Assembly (NCBI RefSeq): GCF_000768675.1
Contig: NZ_AVPI01000013.1
Span: 1 to 64,000, forward strand
Length of the DNA: 64,000 nucleotides
From: Knoellia flava TL1
GTDB lineage: Bacteria; Actinomycetota; Actinomycetes; Actinomycetales; Dermatophilaceae
Direction: 5' to 3'
Part shown: piece by piece, positions 18,260 through 28,843 of the stretch
How the letters are laid out: every line of letters begins with the position of its first letter
How positions within the stretch are numbered: the first letter of the stretch is position 1
The notes under the pieces: generated by a model
Seen by the model: only the letters and a program-made list of their open reading frames with translations
What the model was told of the DNA's origin: nothing
Database searches by the model: none
Made by a program: the position numbers and the translations under genes

Positions 18260-18964
18260 CCCGGCATCCCCACCCGCGTCGCCGAGCCGCGCCGGCGGGT
18301 GGACGCGCACCGTGACGAGCGGCAGGAACGCCTGGACGGCCGGGCCGATGAGCAGCGCATAGAGCACCGTGCCGACGCCGACGACGCCACCGAGCAGCCA
18401 TCCCACGGCGAGGACGCTCACCTCGAGGGCCGTGCGGATGAGCCGGATCGACAGCCCGGTGCGTCGCGCCAGCCCGGTCATGAGCCCGTCGCGCGGGCCG
18501 GGGCCGTACTGGCTGCCGATGTAGAGCGCTCCCCCGAGGCCGTTGACGGCGATGCCTCCCAAGAGGAACGCCCACCGCACCCAGAGCGCCTCCGGAGTCT
18601 CGAGCACCGCGAGCATGACGTCGGTGGCGATGCCGATGACGAAGACGTTCATCACCGTGCCGAGCCCCGGCCACTGCCGCAGCGGGATCCAGAGGAGCAG
18701 CACGAGGAAGCCGACGACGACCACGACGGTGCCGAAGCTCCAGCCGACCTTCTCCTGCACGCCGTAGTGGAAGACGTCCCACGGGTCGAGCCCGAGCTCG
18801 GCCCGGATGAACATCGCCATCGCCGTGCCATAGAGCCAGAGCCCGACGAGGAGCTGGGTCACGCGGCGCACGGTGTGACCGGCACGCAGCTGCTCCATCG
18901 GGGTCATCGGGACGAGGTCGACGCGGCGGGCGGCACCCGCGCGAAGGGTCTGGATCGGGCTCAT
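18170..18964 (-). CDS. yczE: YczE/YitT-type integral membrane protein
   Basis: A 264-residue protein. ATG 18964 is preferred because GGGGGAGG lies about nine bases before it; ATG 18973 is in frame but has no spacing for that site. Five or six membrane helices are visible, with the family segment GLDPWDVFHYGVQEKVG and GSQYGPGPRDGLMTGLARRTG. YczE proteins are often encoded beside MocR-type regulators (YczR), as here, and are thought to be transporters, possibly linked to vitamin B6 or amino acids. The 3' end overlaps recQ by 90 bases on the opposite strand, and the last 45 residues look unconserved. Confidence 0.88.
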   Translation of the reverse strand: MSPIQTLRAGAARRVDLVPMTPMEQLRAGHTVRRVTQLLVGLWLYGTAMAMFIRAELGLDPWDVFHYGVQEKVGWSFGTVVVVVGFLVLLLWIPLRQWPGLGTVMNVFVIGIATDVMLAVLETPEALWVRWAFLLGGIAVNGLGGALYIGSQYGPGPRDGLMTGLARRTGLSIRLIRTALEVSVLAVGWLLGGVVGVGTVLYALLIGPAVQAFLPLVTVRVHPPARLGDAGGDAGSAVDGEGEGQDPVDPRPAELAACDGERPA

Positions 18965-18980
18965 GCGCCGCATCCTCCCC

Positions 18981-19013
18981 CACAAGTGGACTGACGATCC
19001 ATGGCCACTTGTG
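18981..19013. promoter_or_regulatory. Palindromic operator between yczE and yczR
   Basis: CACAAGTGG (18981-18989) and CCACTTGTG (19005-19013) are perfect 9-base inverted repeats with 15 bases between them. They lie between the two divergent starts. The right arm ends just upstream of a possible -10 box GACAGT (19015-19020), itself six bases before the yczR ATG. A MocR dimer bound here would be expected to repress its own gene and control yczE. Confidence 0.75.
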
Positions 19014-19026
19014 CGACAGTGGCCTC

Positions 19027-20484
19027 ATGTCCGCGCCCGCCCTCTCCGCCGTCCGAGCCGCCGACCTCATCGGGCCCGCGCGTGGTGAGGGGCCGGCATA
19101 CCAGGTCGTCGCGGACGCCCTGCGGCTCCTCATCGCCGACGGCCGCATCGCTGTCGGGACGCGCCTGCCGAGCGAGCGCGACCTCACTGCCGCCCTCGGG
19201 TTGAGCCGGACGACCGTGAGCAGTGCGTATGCCGTGCTCCGCGAGCGTGGCTACCTCACCTCGCGGCGCGGCTCGGGCAGCGTCGCGAGCCTGCCGGCGG
19301 GCGTGGTGCGACGCGACACGGGCCTGCACCTCTCGCCGCACGTGCCCGAGGGCGCGATCGACCTCACCTGTGCGGCCCAGCGTGCGCCCGCCGGCATGAC
19401 CCAGGCGGCGGAGGCGGCGATCGCGTCGTCGCCGGACTACCTCAGCGGCAGCGGCTACCACGTCGAAGGCGTGCCCGAGCTGCGCCGGGCCATCGCCGAG
19501 CACTACACCGAACGGGGGCTGCCGACGACGGCCGACGAGGTGCTCGTGACGACCGGCGCCGTCGTCGGCACCGCGATCGCCGCGCGGGCGCTGCTCTCCC
19601 CGGGCGACACCGTCGTCATGGAGACGCCGACCTATCCCAACATCTTCCCCACGCTGCGCCAGCTGCGCGCCCGCATCGCAGCGGTGCCCGTCGAGCCCGA
19701 CGGGTGGGACGTCCCCACGATGACGTCGACGATCCGGGCGGCGGGCGCGAAGGCGGCCTTCCTCCTGCCCGACTTCCACAACCCGACCGGCAACCTCATG
19801 TCCGACGAGCAGCGCGTCGAGGTCGCAAAGGCGTTGCGGCACAGCAGAACCACGGCGATCGTCGACGAGACGGTGGTCGAGATCGCGCTCGACCACGAGG
19901 GCCCGATGCCGCTGCCCTTCGGCGCCCACCACCGCGACACCGTCTCGGTCGGCAGCGCGTCGAAGTCGCACTGGGGCGGCCTGCGGATCGGCTGGCTCCG
20001 TGCACCGGAGCACCTGCACGAACGGCTCCACGCCGCGCGGGTCCCGCTTGACATCGGTGCCCCCGTCATCGACCAGCTCGTCCTGCTGCACCTCATGCGT
20101 GCCTCGCCCGGCATCACGCAGGAGCGTCGCTCCCTCCTCGTCGAGTCACGCGACGCGCTCATCGCGGCCCTGCGAGCCCGCTGCCCGGAGCTGAGGTTCG
20201 TCGTCCCGCGCGGTGGGCTGTCGCTCTGGGTCGAGCTGCCCGAGCCGGTCGCGCTCGAGGTCACCCTCGCCGCCGAGGACGAGGGGCTGCTCTTCGCCGA
20301 CGGTCCGCGGTTCGCAGCCGCCGGCGGTCTCGACCGCTGGATCCGCCTGCCCTACGTGCTCGGACCCGACGAGCTCACCGAGGCGGTGGAGCGACTCGCG
20401 CGAGCCCTCACCACGGTCGCCGACGGCTCGTCGGCGCGGCGCCGCGGCACCCGCCGGCCTCCACGCGGTCCCCTCGTCGCCTGA
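19027..20484 (+). CDS. yczR: MocR-family transcription factor (GntR HTH fused to aminotransferase), YczR-like
   Basis: A 485-residue protein from ATG 19027. The first 90 residues are a GntR winged helix (PAYQVVADALRLLIADGRIAVGTRLPSERDLTAALGLSRTTVSSAY), and residues from about 120 form a fold-type I aminotransferase. Lys313 in VGSASKSHWGGLRIGW is the expected PLP lysine, and FHNPTG is the usual PLP-site loop. MocR proteins sense PLP or PLP-amino acid adducts. The divergent yczE gene and the shared palindrome make yczE the likely target. The last 20 residues are basic and low complexity. Confidence 0.92.
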   Translation: MSAPALSAVRAADLIGPARGEGPAYQVVADALRLLIADGRIAVGTRLPSERDLTAALGLSRTTVSSAYAVLRERGYLTSRRGSGSVASLPAGVVRRDTGLHLSPHVPEGAIDLTCAAQRAPAGMTQAAEAAIASSPDYLSGSGYHVEGVPELRRAIAEHYTERGLPTTADEVLVTTGAVVGTAIAARALLSPGDTVVMETPTYPNIFPTLRQLRARIAAVPVEPDGWDVPTMTSTIRAAGAKAAFLLPDFHNPTGNLMSDEQRVEVAKALRHSRTTAIVDETVVEIALDHEGPMPLPFGAHHRDTVSVGSASKSHWGGLRIGWLRAPEHLHERLHAARVPLDIGAPVIDQLVLLHLMRASPGITQERRSLLVESRDALIAALRARCPELRFVVPRGGLSLWVELPEPVALEVTLAAEDEGLLFADGPRFAAAGGLDRWIRLPYVLGPDELTEAVERLARALTTVADGSSARRRGTRRPPRGPLVA

Positions 20485-20527
20485 GCCAGGGCATCGCCTC
20501 AGCCGCCGCGTCGTTAGGGTGACGCCT

Positions 20528-21490
20528 GTGAACGATCCTGCAGCCGACACCCCTCCCGCGCTGGCCGAGCTGCTCGCCGTCCTCGACCTCGAGGAGGTCG
20601 GCCGGGCCGACATGAGCGTCACGGCGTCCCTCGACGACGGGGCGAGCAGCACGACGTCGCCGTTGGCCTTCGCCGAGGAGATGACGCTCTTCCGCGGCCA
20701 GAGCCAGAAGATGCCGCACGGCCGTGTCTTCGGCGGACAGGTCCTCGCGCAGGGGGTCGTCGCGTGCGGGCGCACCGTCACCCCCGGTGAGGGTGAGGCT
20801 CCGCGCCCGATCCACTCGCTGCACGCCTACTTCATGCGTCCCGGCGACGACACCCAGCCGATCACCTTCGCGGTGGAGCGGATGCGCGACGGCCGGTCGT
20901 TCTCGACCCGGCGCGCCCACGCGATCCAGAACGGCAAGCCGATCCTCTCGATGAGCTGCTCGTTCCAGGAGCCGGCCGACGGGCTCGACCACCAGGACGA
21001 GATGCCCGACGTCCCCGGACCCGAGGGCCTGCAGTCGCTCAGCGACGTCTTCGGGGGCATCGACCACCCCGGAGCGAAGCACGTCGCGGACCGCGCCATC
21101 GAGCAGCGTCACGTCGAGGGCCAGCTCTTCCTCGCGCCCGCCGACGAGCGGGTCGCGCAGCAGAGCGTGTGGACCCGCGCCGTGGGACGCCTGCCCGACG
21201 ACCCGCTGCTCCACTCGGCAGTCCTCGCCTATGCCTCCGACTACGCCCTGCTCGAGCCGGTCCTGCGCAAGCACGGCCGCCAGTGGGTCGGTGGTGGGCT
21301 CAACGTCGCCAGCCTCGACCACGCGATGTGGTTCCACCGGCCGGCGCGGGCCGACGACTGGCTCCTCTATGCCCAGCAGTCCCCCTCGGCCCAGGGCGGG
21401 CGCGGCCTGTCGATCGGCCGGATGTTCACCGCGGACGGAACCCTCGTCGCGTCGACCGCGCAGGAGGGCATGCTCCGCGTCCGCGACTGA
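20528..21490 (+). CDS. tesB: Acyl-CoA thioesterase II
   Basis: A 320-residue double-hotdog enzyme. GTG 20528 is chosen because a TAGGGT box (20515-20520) ends seven bases before it. MTLFRGQSQKMPHGRVFGGQVLAQ and RPIHSLHAYFMRPGD are the TesB N-terminal hotdog signature, and LNVASLDHAMWFHRP carries the catalytic Asp of the second hotdog. It hydrolyses medium- and long-chain acyl-CoA. The gene is convergent with treZ, 78 bases away. Confidence 0.95.
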   Translation: MNDPAADTPPALAELLAVLDLEEVGRADMSVTASLDDGASSTTSPLAFAEEMTLFRGQSQKMPHGRVFGGQVLAQGVVACGRTVTPGEGEAPRPIHSLHAYFMRPGDDTQPITFAVERMRDGRSFSTRRAHAIQNGKPILSMSCSFQEPADGLDHQDEMPDVPGPEGLQSLSDVFGGIDHPGAKHVADRAIEQRHVEGQLFLAPADERVAQQSVWTRAVGRLPDDPLLHSAVLAYASDYALLEPVLRKHGRQWVGGGLNVASLDHAMWFHRPARADDWLLYAQQSPSAQGGRGLSIGRMFTADGTLVASTAQEGMLRVRD

Positions 21491-21505
21491 CCCCACGCGG
21501 ACTGG

Positions 21506-21564
21506 TTGCGCACGAGCGACAACCGAGGGCCAGATTCCGGGCGGCGCATGTCGCTCCTGCGCAA
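21506..21564. terminator. Inverted repeat between tesB and treZ, likely two-way terminator
   Basis: Two 16-base arms (21506-21521 and 21549-21564) are inverted copies with a single mismatch, separated by 27 bases. The left arm reads TTGCGCACGAGCGACA. The position between two converging genes fits a bidirectional terminator, and the right arm is followed by TAAGT. The long loop is odd for a simple terminator, so a mobile palindromic repeat is an alternative. Confidence 0.5.
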
Positions 21565-21568
21565 TAAG

Positions 21569-23317
21569 TCAGGGATAGGTGAGGGACGTCGGTATGCAGT
21601 CCGCCGCTGTTCCTGACTCCACGCCCGTTGTCGTGACGGTCACCGTGTCGTGGGCCAGGTCGGCGCGCACCTCGATGCCGCGGTGGGTCATGACGAACGT
21701 GTCGCCGCCGTCCTCGACGACGCAGATGACGTCCGCGAAGCGGGTCTCCGACGTGCCGATGACGCTGCGGCGCAACGCGATGAGGTCGCGGTACCAACGC
21801 AGCAGGGAGGCGTGCGGCTCCGACGACAGCTCGTCCCAGCGCAGGACGCTGGCGTCGCGGGTGGCGCGTGACTGCGGGTCGGGCACCTCGGACTCGGACC
21901 AGCCGTGGGCCGCGAACTCGGCCCGCCGCCCGGCTCGGACCGCCTCGGCCATGCCCTCGTCGGTGAAGTCGGTGAAGAACTGCCACGGCGTCGACGCCGC
22001 GAACTCCTCACCCATGAAGACCATCGGCGTGCCGGGGCCGAGCAGGTAGAGCGCCGCCCCGATCGCCACGCGCCCAGGAGGGATCGCGGCCGAGATGCGG
22101 TCTCCGGTCGCGCGGTTGCCGACCTGGTCGTGGGTCTGGAGGTAGGTGACGAGCCGGCGTGCGTCGAGGGCGTCGACGTCGACCGGGCGGCCCCACTCCC
22201 GACCCCGGAAGGTCGACCACGACCCGTCGTGCAGGAACCCGCGGGTGAGCACGTGGGCGAGCACGTCGAGGGGTCCACCGTCGGGCAGGGTGCGCGTGCC
22301 GCCGCCGAAGTCCTCGTAGTAGCCCTGCGTCTCGCCGGTGAGCGCGACGTGCAGCCCGTGGTGCACGTCGTCGGCCCACTGCGCCGTCATCCCGAACCCG
22401 CCCTCGGCCGTCGGGGTGACCATCGACGTGTCGTTGAGGTCGCTCTCGGCGATGAGGTCGAGCGGTCGCCCGAGCTCGGCCGAGAGGTCCGCCACGGCGT
22501 CGGCCAGCTCGGCGAGCAGGTGCCGCTCCCCCTCGTCGACGAGCGCGTGGACGGCGTCGAGCCGCAGGCCGTCGACGTGGAAGTCGCGCAGCCAGCGCAA
22601 CGCGTTCTCGACGACGAAGGCGCGCACCTCGTGCGATCCCGGGGCGTCGAGGTTGACCGCCGGACCCCACGGCGTCATGTGCGACTGCGTGAAGTAGGGC
22701 CCGAAGCGCCCGAGGTAGTTGCCGCTCGGCCCGAGGTGGTTGTAGACGACGTCGAGGCAGACGCCGAGCCCGCGCTCGTGGCAGGCGTCGACGAACCGCT
22801 GGAAGGCGGCCGGTCCACCGAGGGCGTCGTGGACGGCATACAGGTCGACGCCGTCGTAGCCCCAGCCCCAGCGCCCCGGGATGGCAGCGACCGGGAGGAC
22901 CTCGACGACGTCGACACCGAGGTCGACGAGGTGGTCGAGCCGCTCGACCGCGGCGTCGAAGGTGCCCTCGGCCGTGAACGTCCCGATGTGACACTCGTAG
23001 ACGACCCCGCCGAGCGTGCCGGCGCCGTCGCGCGGTCCGCGCCAACCCGCGTCCCGCCACTCGTGGGCGCTCGGGTCGAAGGTGCGGCTCGGCCCGTCGA
23101 CGCCGTGCGGCTGCCACGCGCTCCTCGGGTCGGGCAGCGCGGGCTCCTCGCCGTCGATGACGAAGGCGTAGTCGAGGACGTCGTATGCCGGCCGCTCGCC
23201 TTCCCAGCGCCACCAGCCGCGGTCGTCGCGCACCATCGGTGCACGCTCGGGAGGCTCGCCGGGAGCACCGACGACGATCTCGACCGTGCGCGCCCCGGGC
23301 GCCCACACCTCGATCAC
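21569..23317 (-). CDS. treZ: Malto-oligosyltrehalose trehalohydrolase
   Basis: A 582-residue GH13 enzyme from ATG 23317. It cuts the trehalose unit from maltooligosyl-trehalose made by TreY. An N-terminal carbohydrate-binding beta domain (IEVWAPGARTVEIVVG) is followed by the barrel with VVYECHIGTFTAEGTFDAA. Nucleophile Asp is in VDGLRLDAVHALVD, acid/base Glu in LIAESDLND, and the third Asp in QTHDQVGNRATG. Length matches the family. The start overlaps the treY stop by four bases, so it is the last gene of the glgX-treY-treZ operon. Confidence 0.96.
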   Translation of the reverse strand: MIEVWAPGARTVEIVVGAPGEPPERAPMVRDDRGWWRWEGERPAYDVLDYAFVIDGEEPALPDPRSAWQPHGVDGPSRTFDPSAHEWRDAGWRGPRDGAGTLGGVVYECHIGTFTAEGTFDAAVERLDHLVDLGVDVVEVLPVAAIPGRWGWGYDGVDLYAVHDALGGPAAFQRFVDACHERGLGVCLDVVYNHLGPSGNYLGRFGPYFTQSHMTPWGPAVNLDAPGSHEVRAFVVENALRWLRDFHVDGLRLDAVHALVDEGERHLLAELADAVADLSAELGRPLDLIAESDLNDTSMVTPTAEGGFGMTAQWADDVHHGLHVALTGETQGYYEDFGGGTRTLPDGGPLDVLAHVLTRGFLHDGSWSTFRGREWGRPVDVDALDARRLVTYLQTHDQVGNRATGDRISAAIPPGRVAIGAALYLLGPGTPMVFMGEEFAASTPWQFFTDFTDEGMAEAVRAGRRAEFAAHGWSESEVPDPQSRATRDASVLRWDELSSEPHASLLRWYRDLIALRRSVIGTSETRFADVICVVEDGGDTFVMTHRGIEVRADLAHDTVTVTTTGVESGTAADCIPTSLTYP

Positions 23318-25773
23318 GACTGCCTCCTCAGGAGCGCGACGGGAAGATCGCCGAGCACCTCACCCAGCGGAGCCTCACCACTGAAGTGTTCGGATCCGCT
23401 GTGGGACAACAGGTTGCTCCACATCCCGTCGGGCAGGGAGACCGTCGCGTCGCCGAAGCCACCGCTCGTGGCCAGCCGGTCGGCCTCCCTCGTCACGACG
23501 GCGACGACCTGCGGTCCGGAGCCGTCGCCACGGGCCAGCGCGAGCGCGTGGGCGGAGGTCGTGGCGACGGGGTCATAGGTCGAGCTGGAGCCCACGAAGG
23601 CCTCAGCCCGCTCGCGGCGCACCCGCAGGGCCGAGGTGGTGACGAGCAGCTTCTCGTCGTCGAGGTCACGCGGACGCTCTCCCGCGTCGAGCCGCTCCAG
23701 CCGAGCACGTCGCTCGGCGTAGTCGACCGCCCCGCGGTTGTCGGGGTCGACGAGCGTCAGCGCCTGCAGCTCGGCACCCTGGTAGACGTCGGGCACACCG
23801 ACCGCGACGAGCTGGAGCAGCTTCTGCGCGAGCACGTTGGCGCGCCCCGACGCCGCATGGTCCGCCAGCCAGGACTCGACGTGCCGGCCCAAGGCGTCGT
23901 CGGCGGCCACGGCGCGGGCGAAGGCGACGACGGCCGCCTCGTAGTCGGCGTCGCCGTCGACCCACGCCGTGTGGTCCTTGGCCTCGCGGACCGCCTTGAG
24001 GACGTAGCCCTCGATCCGGTCGGGCGAGATCGGCCACGCGCCGAGGACGGTCTGCCACACGAGGTACTCGGTCGCCGGGTCGACGAGCGGCCCACGGGAG
24101 CCAGCAGCGAGGTCCGACGCGGCCTGCACCCACGTCGCCCAGTCCTGTGCCGACTCGGCCACCGTCATGAGCCGGGCTCGCACGTCCTCGGAGCGCTTCG
24201 TGTCGTGCGTCGTGAGCGTCGTCATCGTCGTCGGCCACGTCGCGAGCTGCCGCGCCTCGAACGCGTGGAACTCGTCGACCCCGATCGACAGGTGCGACGG
24301 GTGACCGCCGACCTCGTTCGCACCGGTGAGGCGGAACCAGCGATAGAAGGCGGTGTCCTCGATCCCCTTGGCCATGACCGGTCCACACGTCTGCTGGAAC
24401 CGCACGACGAAGTCGTCGACCAGGGTGCGATCAGCCCCCTCGGGCGCCTCGCCTCGGGCCAGCGCCACGATCAGGTCAAGGTCGGGGTGCGCGGCGGCCC
24501 GCAACAGACCACGAGCTCGCTCAGCCGCGCCGTCGAGGACCGCCCGCTGTGCTGGGTCGACCAGGCCACCCGGCACGACGTAGGCGCGGTAGCGGTCCAT
24601 CGCGACAAGCAGCGCGCCCAGAGCCTCGCGGGCGAGTTCCGGATGCAGCCCGGGGTGGCATCGGTGCACGAGGCGCAGCAGCCGGTTGACCTCGGCCGCC
24701 TGCACCGTCTCGACGACGAGCTGCTTGGACTCGAGGACGACGTCGTCGAGGGCCTCCCGGCCCTCGGGTGCGTGCTCGGCCCACAGGCGGTCGAGCACCT
24801 CGTCGCCGGCGTCGGACGTCAGCACCTGCTGGACCCGCAGCAGCGTGTCGTAGCCGGTCGTCCCAGCGCAGCGCCAGGACTCCGGCAGCTGCTCCTCGCC
24901 CTCGAGGATCTTCTCGGCGACGACCCAGGCGTCGCCGGTCTCGTCGGCCAGCCGCGCGAGGTAGCCGCCGGGATCGGCCAGCCCGTCCGGGTGGTCGATC
25001 CGGAAGCCATCGACCGCCCCCTCGCGATGGAGCGAGAGCAGCAGCGCGTGCGTCGCGTCGAAGACGTCGGGGTCCTCGACCCGCACCGCCTTGAGCGAGG
25101 TCACGTCGAAGAACCGCCGGTAGTTGAGGTCGGTCGCACCGTCGCGCCAGAAGGTGAGCCGGTAGGGCTGTGCTGCAACGAGATCCGCGAGCGGCAGGTC
25201 CTCGGTCCCGGCAGCCACGGGGTACTCGTGGTCGTAGTAGCGCAGGACGGTCTCGTCGCCGCCGGCCCCGCCGTCGCGTGCCACCGTCAGCTCGCCCGCG
25301 GCCAGCGCGTCCTCGAGCGACCCGCCGAGGACGGGCATGAGCAGCCGCCCCTCCTGCGCGTCCCAGTCGACGTCGAACCAGCGGGCCGCCTCGGACCCTC
25401 GGCCCTCGCGCAGCAGCGACCACAGGGTCGCGTTGCGCCACGTCGCGTCCGGAACGGTCATGTGGTTGGGCACGACGTCGACGACGATCCCCAGCCCCGC
25501 CGCGTGCGCCGCGGCGACGAGCCGGTCGAACGCCTCGCGCCCACCGGCCTCCTCGTTGAGCCGCGTGTGGTCGACGACGTCGTAGCCGTGGGTCGACCCC
25601 GGCGCGGGCTGGAGGATCGGTGAGAGATAGAGGTGCGAGACCCCGAGGGACGCGATGTATGCCGTCTGCTCCGCCGCCGCGTCGAACCCGAACCCACCGT
25701 GGACCTGGAGCCGGTAGGTCGAGGTGGGCACGGCGCGGTCGGAGGGTCCGACGACGACGGGGGCGGCCGGCAT
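23314..25773 (-). CDS. treY: Maltooligosyl trehalose synthase
   Basis: An 819-residue GH13 enzyme from ATG 25773. It turns the reducing-end glucose of a maltodextrin into an alpha,alpha-1,1-linked trehalose end. PTSTYRLQVHGGFGFDAAAE, SHLYLSPILQPAPGSTHGYDVVD, the nucleophile in GFRIDHPDGLADPGG and the Glu in WVVAEKILEGEE are typical of TreY. The start codon lies inside a CGGCATAC word, and five bases separate it from the glgX stop. The frame is open further upstream but that region belongs to glgX. Confidence 0.96.
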   Translation of the reverse strand: MPAAPVVVGPSDRAVPTSTYRLQVHGGFGFDAAAEQTAYIASLGVSHLYLSPILQPAPGSTHGYDVVDHTRLNEEAGGREAFDRLVAAAHAAGLGIVVDVVPNHMTVPDATWRNATLWSLLREGRGSEAARWFDVDWDAQEGRLLMPVLGGSLEDALAAGELTVARDGGAGGDETVLRYYDHEYPVAAGTEDLPLADLVAAQPYRLTFWRDGATDLNYRRFFDVTSLKAVRVEDPDVFDATHALLLSLHREGAVDGFRIDHPDGLADPGGYLARLADETGDAWVVAEKILEGEEQLPESWRCAGTTGYDTLLRVQQVLTSDAGDEVLDRLWAEHAPEGREALDDVVLESKQLVVETVQAAEVNRLLRLVHRCHPGLHPELAREALGALLVAMDRYRAYVVPGGLVDPAQRAVLDGAAERARGLLRAAAHPDLDLIVALARGEAPEGADRTLVDDFVVRFQQTCGPVMAKGIEDTAFYRWFRLTGANEVGGHPSHLSIGVDEFHAFEARQLATWPTTMTTLTTHDTKRSEDVRARLMTVAESAQDWATWVQAASDLAAGSRGPLVDPATEYLVWQTVLGAWPISPDRIEGYVLKAVREAKDHTAWVDGDADYEAAVVAFARAVAADDALGRHVESWLADHAASGRANVLAQKLLQLVAVGVPDVYQGAELQALTLVDPDNRGAVDYAERRARLERLDAGERPRDLDDEKLLVTTSALRVRRERAEAFVGSSSTYDPVATTSAHALALARGDGSGPQVVAVVTREADRLATSGGFGDATVSLPDGMWSNLLSHSGSEHFSGEAPLGEVLGDLPVALLRRQS

Positions 25774-25778
25774 ACGGA

Positions 25779-27929
<2,151 letters not shown>

Positions 27930-28087
27930 GGCCGCCTCCATCGTCGTGTTCCGGGTCAAACGTGTGCACTCCTCACGGGACGACGACGGCCCGCGTCGCG
28001 CGAGGAGACGGGCCGATCGAGCTGGCTGGGTATCGTTCGCGCAGTACGTCAACCTACCCAACTCCCGGACCTCCGAAGGACACGCCC
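27930..28087. promoter_or_regulatory. Divergent promoter region glgX / fabG
   Basis: A 158-base gap that must hold promoters for both genes. On the plus strand TATCGT (28031-28036, in GGGTATCGTTC) could be a -10 box for fabG, whose GTG follows a GAAGGA ribosome site. On the minus strand a TTGACC at about 27954-27959 could be a -35 box for glgX. No clear operator palindrome is seen, so the assignments are tentative. Confidence 0.35.
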
Positions 28088-28843
28088 GTGACCCAGACCC
28101 GTACCGCCGTCGTCACCGGAGCCGCTCGCGGGATCGGCGCCGCCACGGCGCGACGCCTCGCGAAGGACGGGTATGCCGTCGCGGTCGCCGACCTCGACGA
28201 GGCCGCCTGCGAGGTGGTCGCCGCCTCGATCCGCGAGGCCGGTGGGTCCGCCATCGAGGTCGGGATCGACGTCTCGGACGCCGAGCAGGTCGAGGCGGGC
28301 GTGGCGCGCATCGCCGACGAGCTGGGGCCGCCGGTCGTGCTCGTCAACAACGCCGGGATCATCCGCGACAACCTCATCTTCCGCATGACCGAGGACGACT
28401 GGGACTCGGTGATGGCGGTCCACCTGCGCGGTGCGTTCCTCATGACCCGGGCCTGCCAGGCCCACATGACGGCCTCGACGTTCGGCCGGATCGTCAACCT
28501 CTCCTCCTCGTCGGCCCAGGGCAACCGCGGCCAGGCCAACTACTCGGCGGCCAAGGCCGGGCTCCAGGGCTTCACCAAGACGCTCGCCATCGAGCTCGGC
28601 AGGTTCGGCGTCACGGCCAACGCGGTCGCCCCCGGCTTCATCCAGACCGACATGACGGCCGCGACGGCCGAGCGCATGGGCGTGTCCTTCGAGGACTTCC
28701 TCGCCGGTGCCGCGAAGCAGACGCCGGTCGGGCGCGTCGGCCAGCCCGACGACATCGCCGCCACGATCTCGTTCCTCTGCTCCGAGGAGGCGGGCTTCGT
28801 CTCGGGCCAGGTGATCTACGTTGCCGGAGGCCCGCTCGACTGA
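28088..28843 (+). CDS. fabG: 3-oxoacyl-ACP reductase-type SDR
   Basis: A 251-residue short-chain dehydrogenase from GTG 28088 with GAAGGA upstream. The nucleotide motif is TGAARGIG (about residues 10-17), the NNAG motif is LVNNAGI, the catalytic Ser lies in NLSSSSAQG and the YxxxK is Tyr-Ser-Ala-Ala-Lys in ANYSAAKAG. C-terminal VAPGFIQTDMT matches FabG proteins, which reduce 3-ketoacyl-ACP with NADPH. Many actinobacteria carry several FabG paralogues, so the exact substrate is uncertain. It overlaps the acyltransferase gene by 23 bases. Confidence 0.88.
   Translation: MTQTRTAVVTGAARGIGAATARRLAKDGYAVAVADLDEAACEVVAASIREAGGSAIEVGIDVSDAEQVEAGVARIADELGPPVVLVNNAGIIRDNLIFRMTEDDWDSVMAVHLRGAFLMTRACQAHMTASTFGRIVNLSSSSAQGNRGQANYSAAKAGLQGFTKTLAIELGRFGVTANAVAPGFIQTDMTAATAERMGVSFEDFLAGAAKQTPVGRVGQPDDIAATISFLCSEEAGFVSGQVIYVAGGPLD

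Noticed and set aside
28821-28843. Acyltransferase as a pseudogene because it lacks an ATG or GTG start
   Set aside because: TTG 28821 with overlap to fabG gives a complete first helix and all later helices are in frame.
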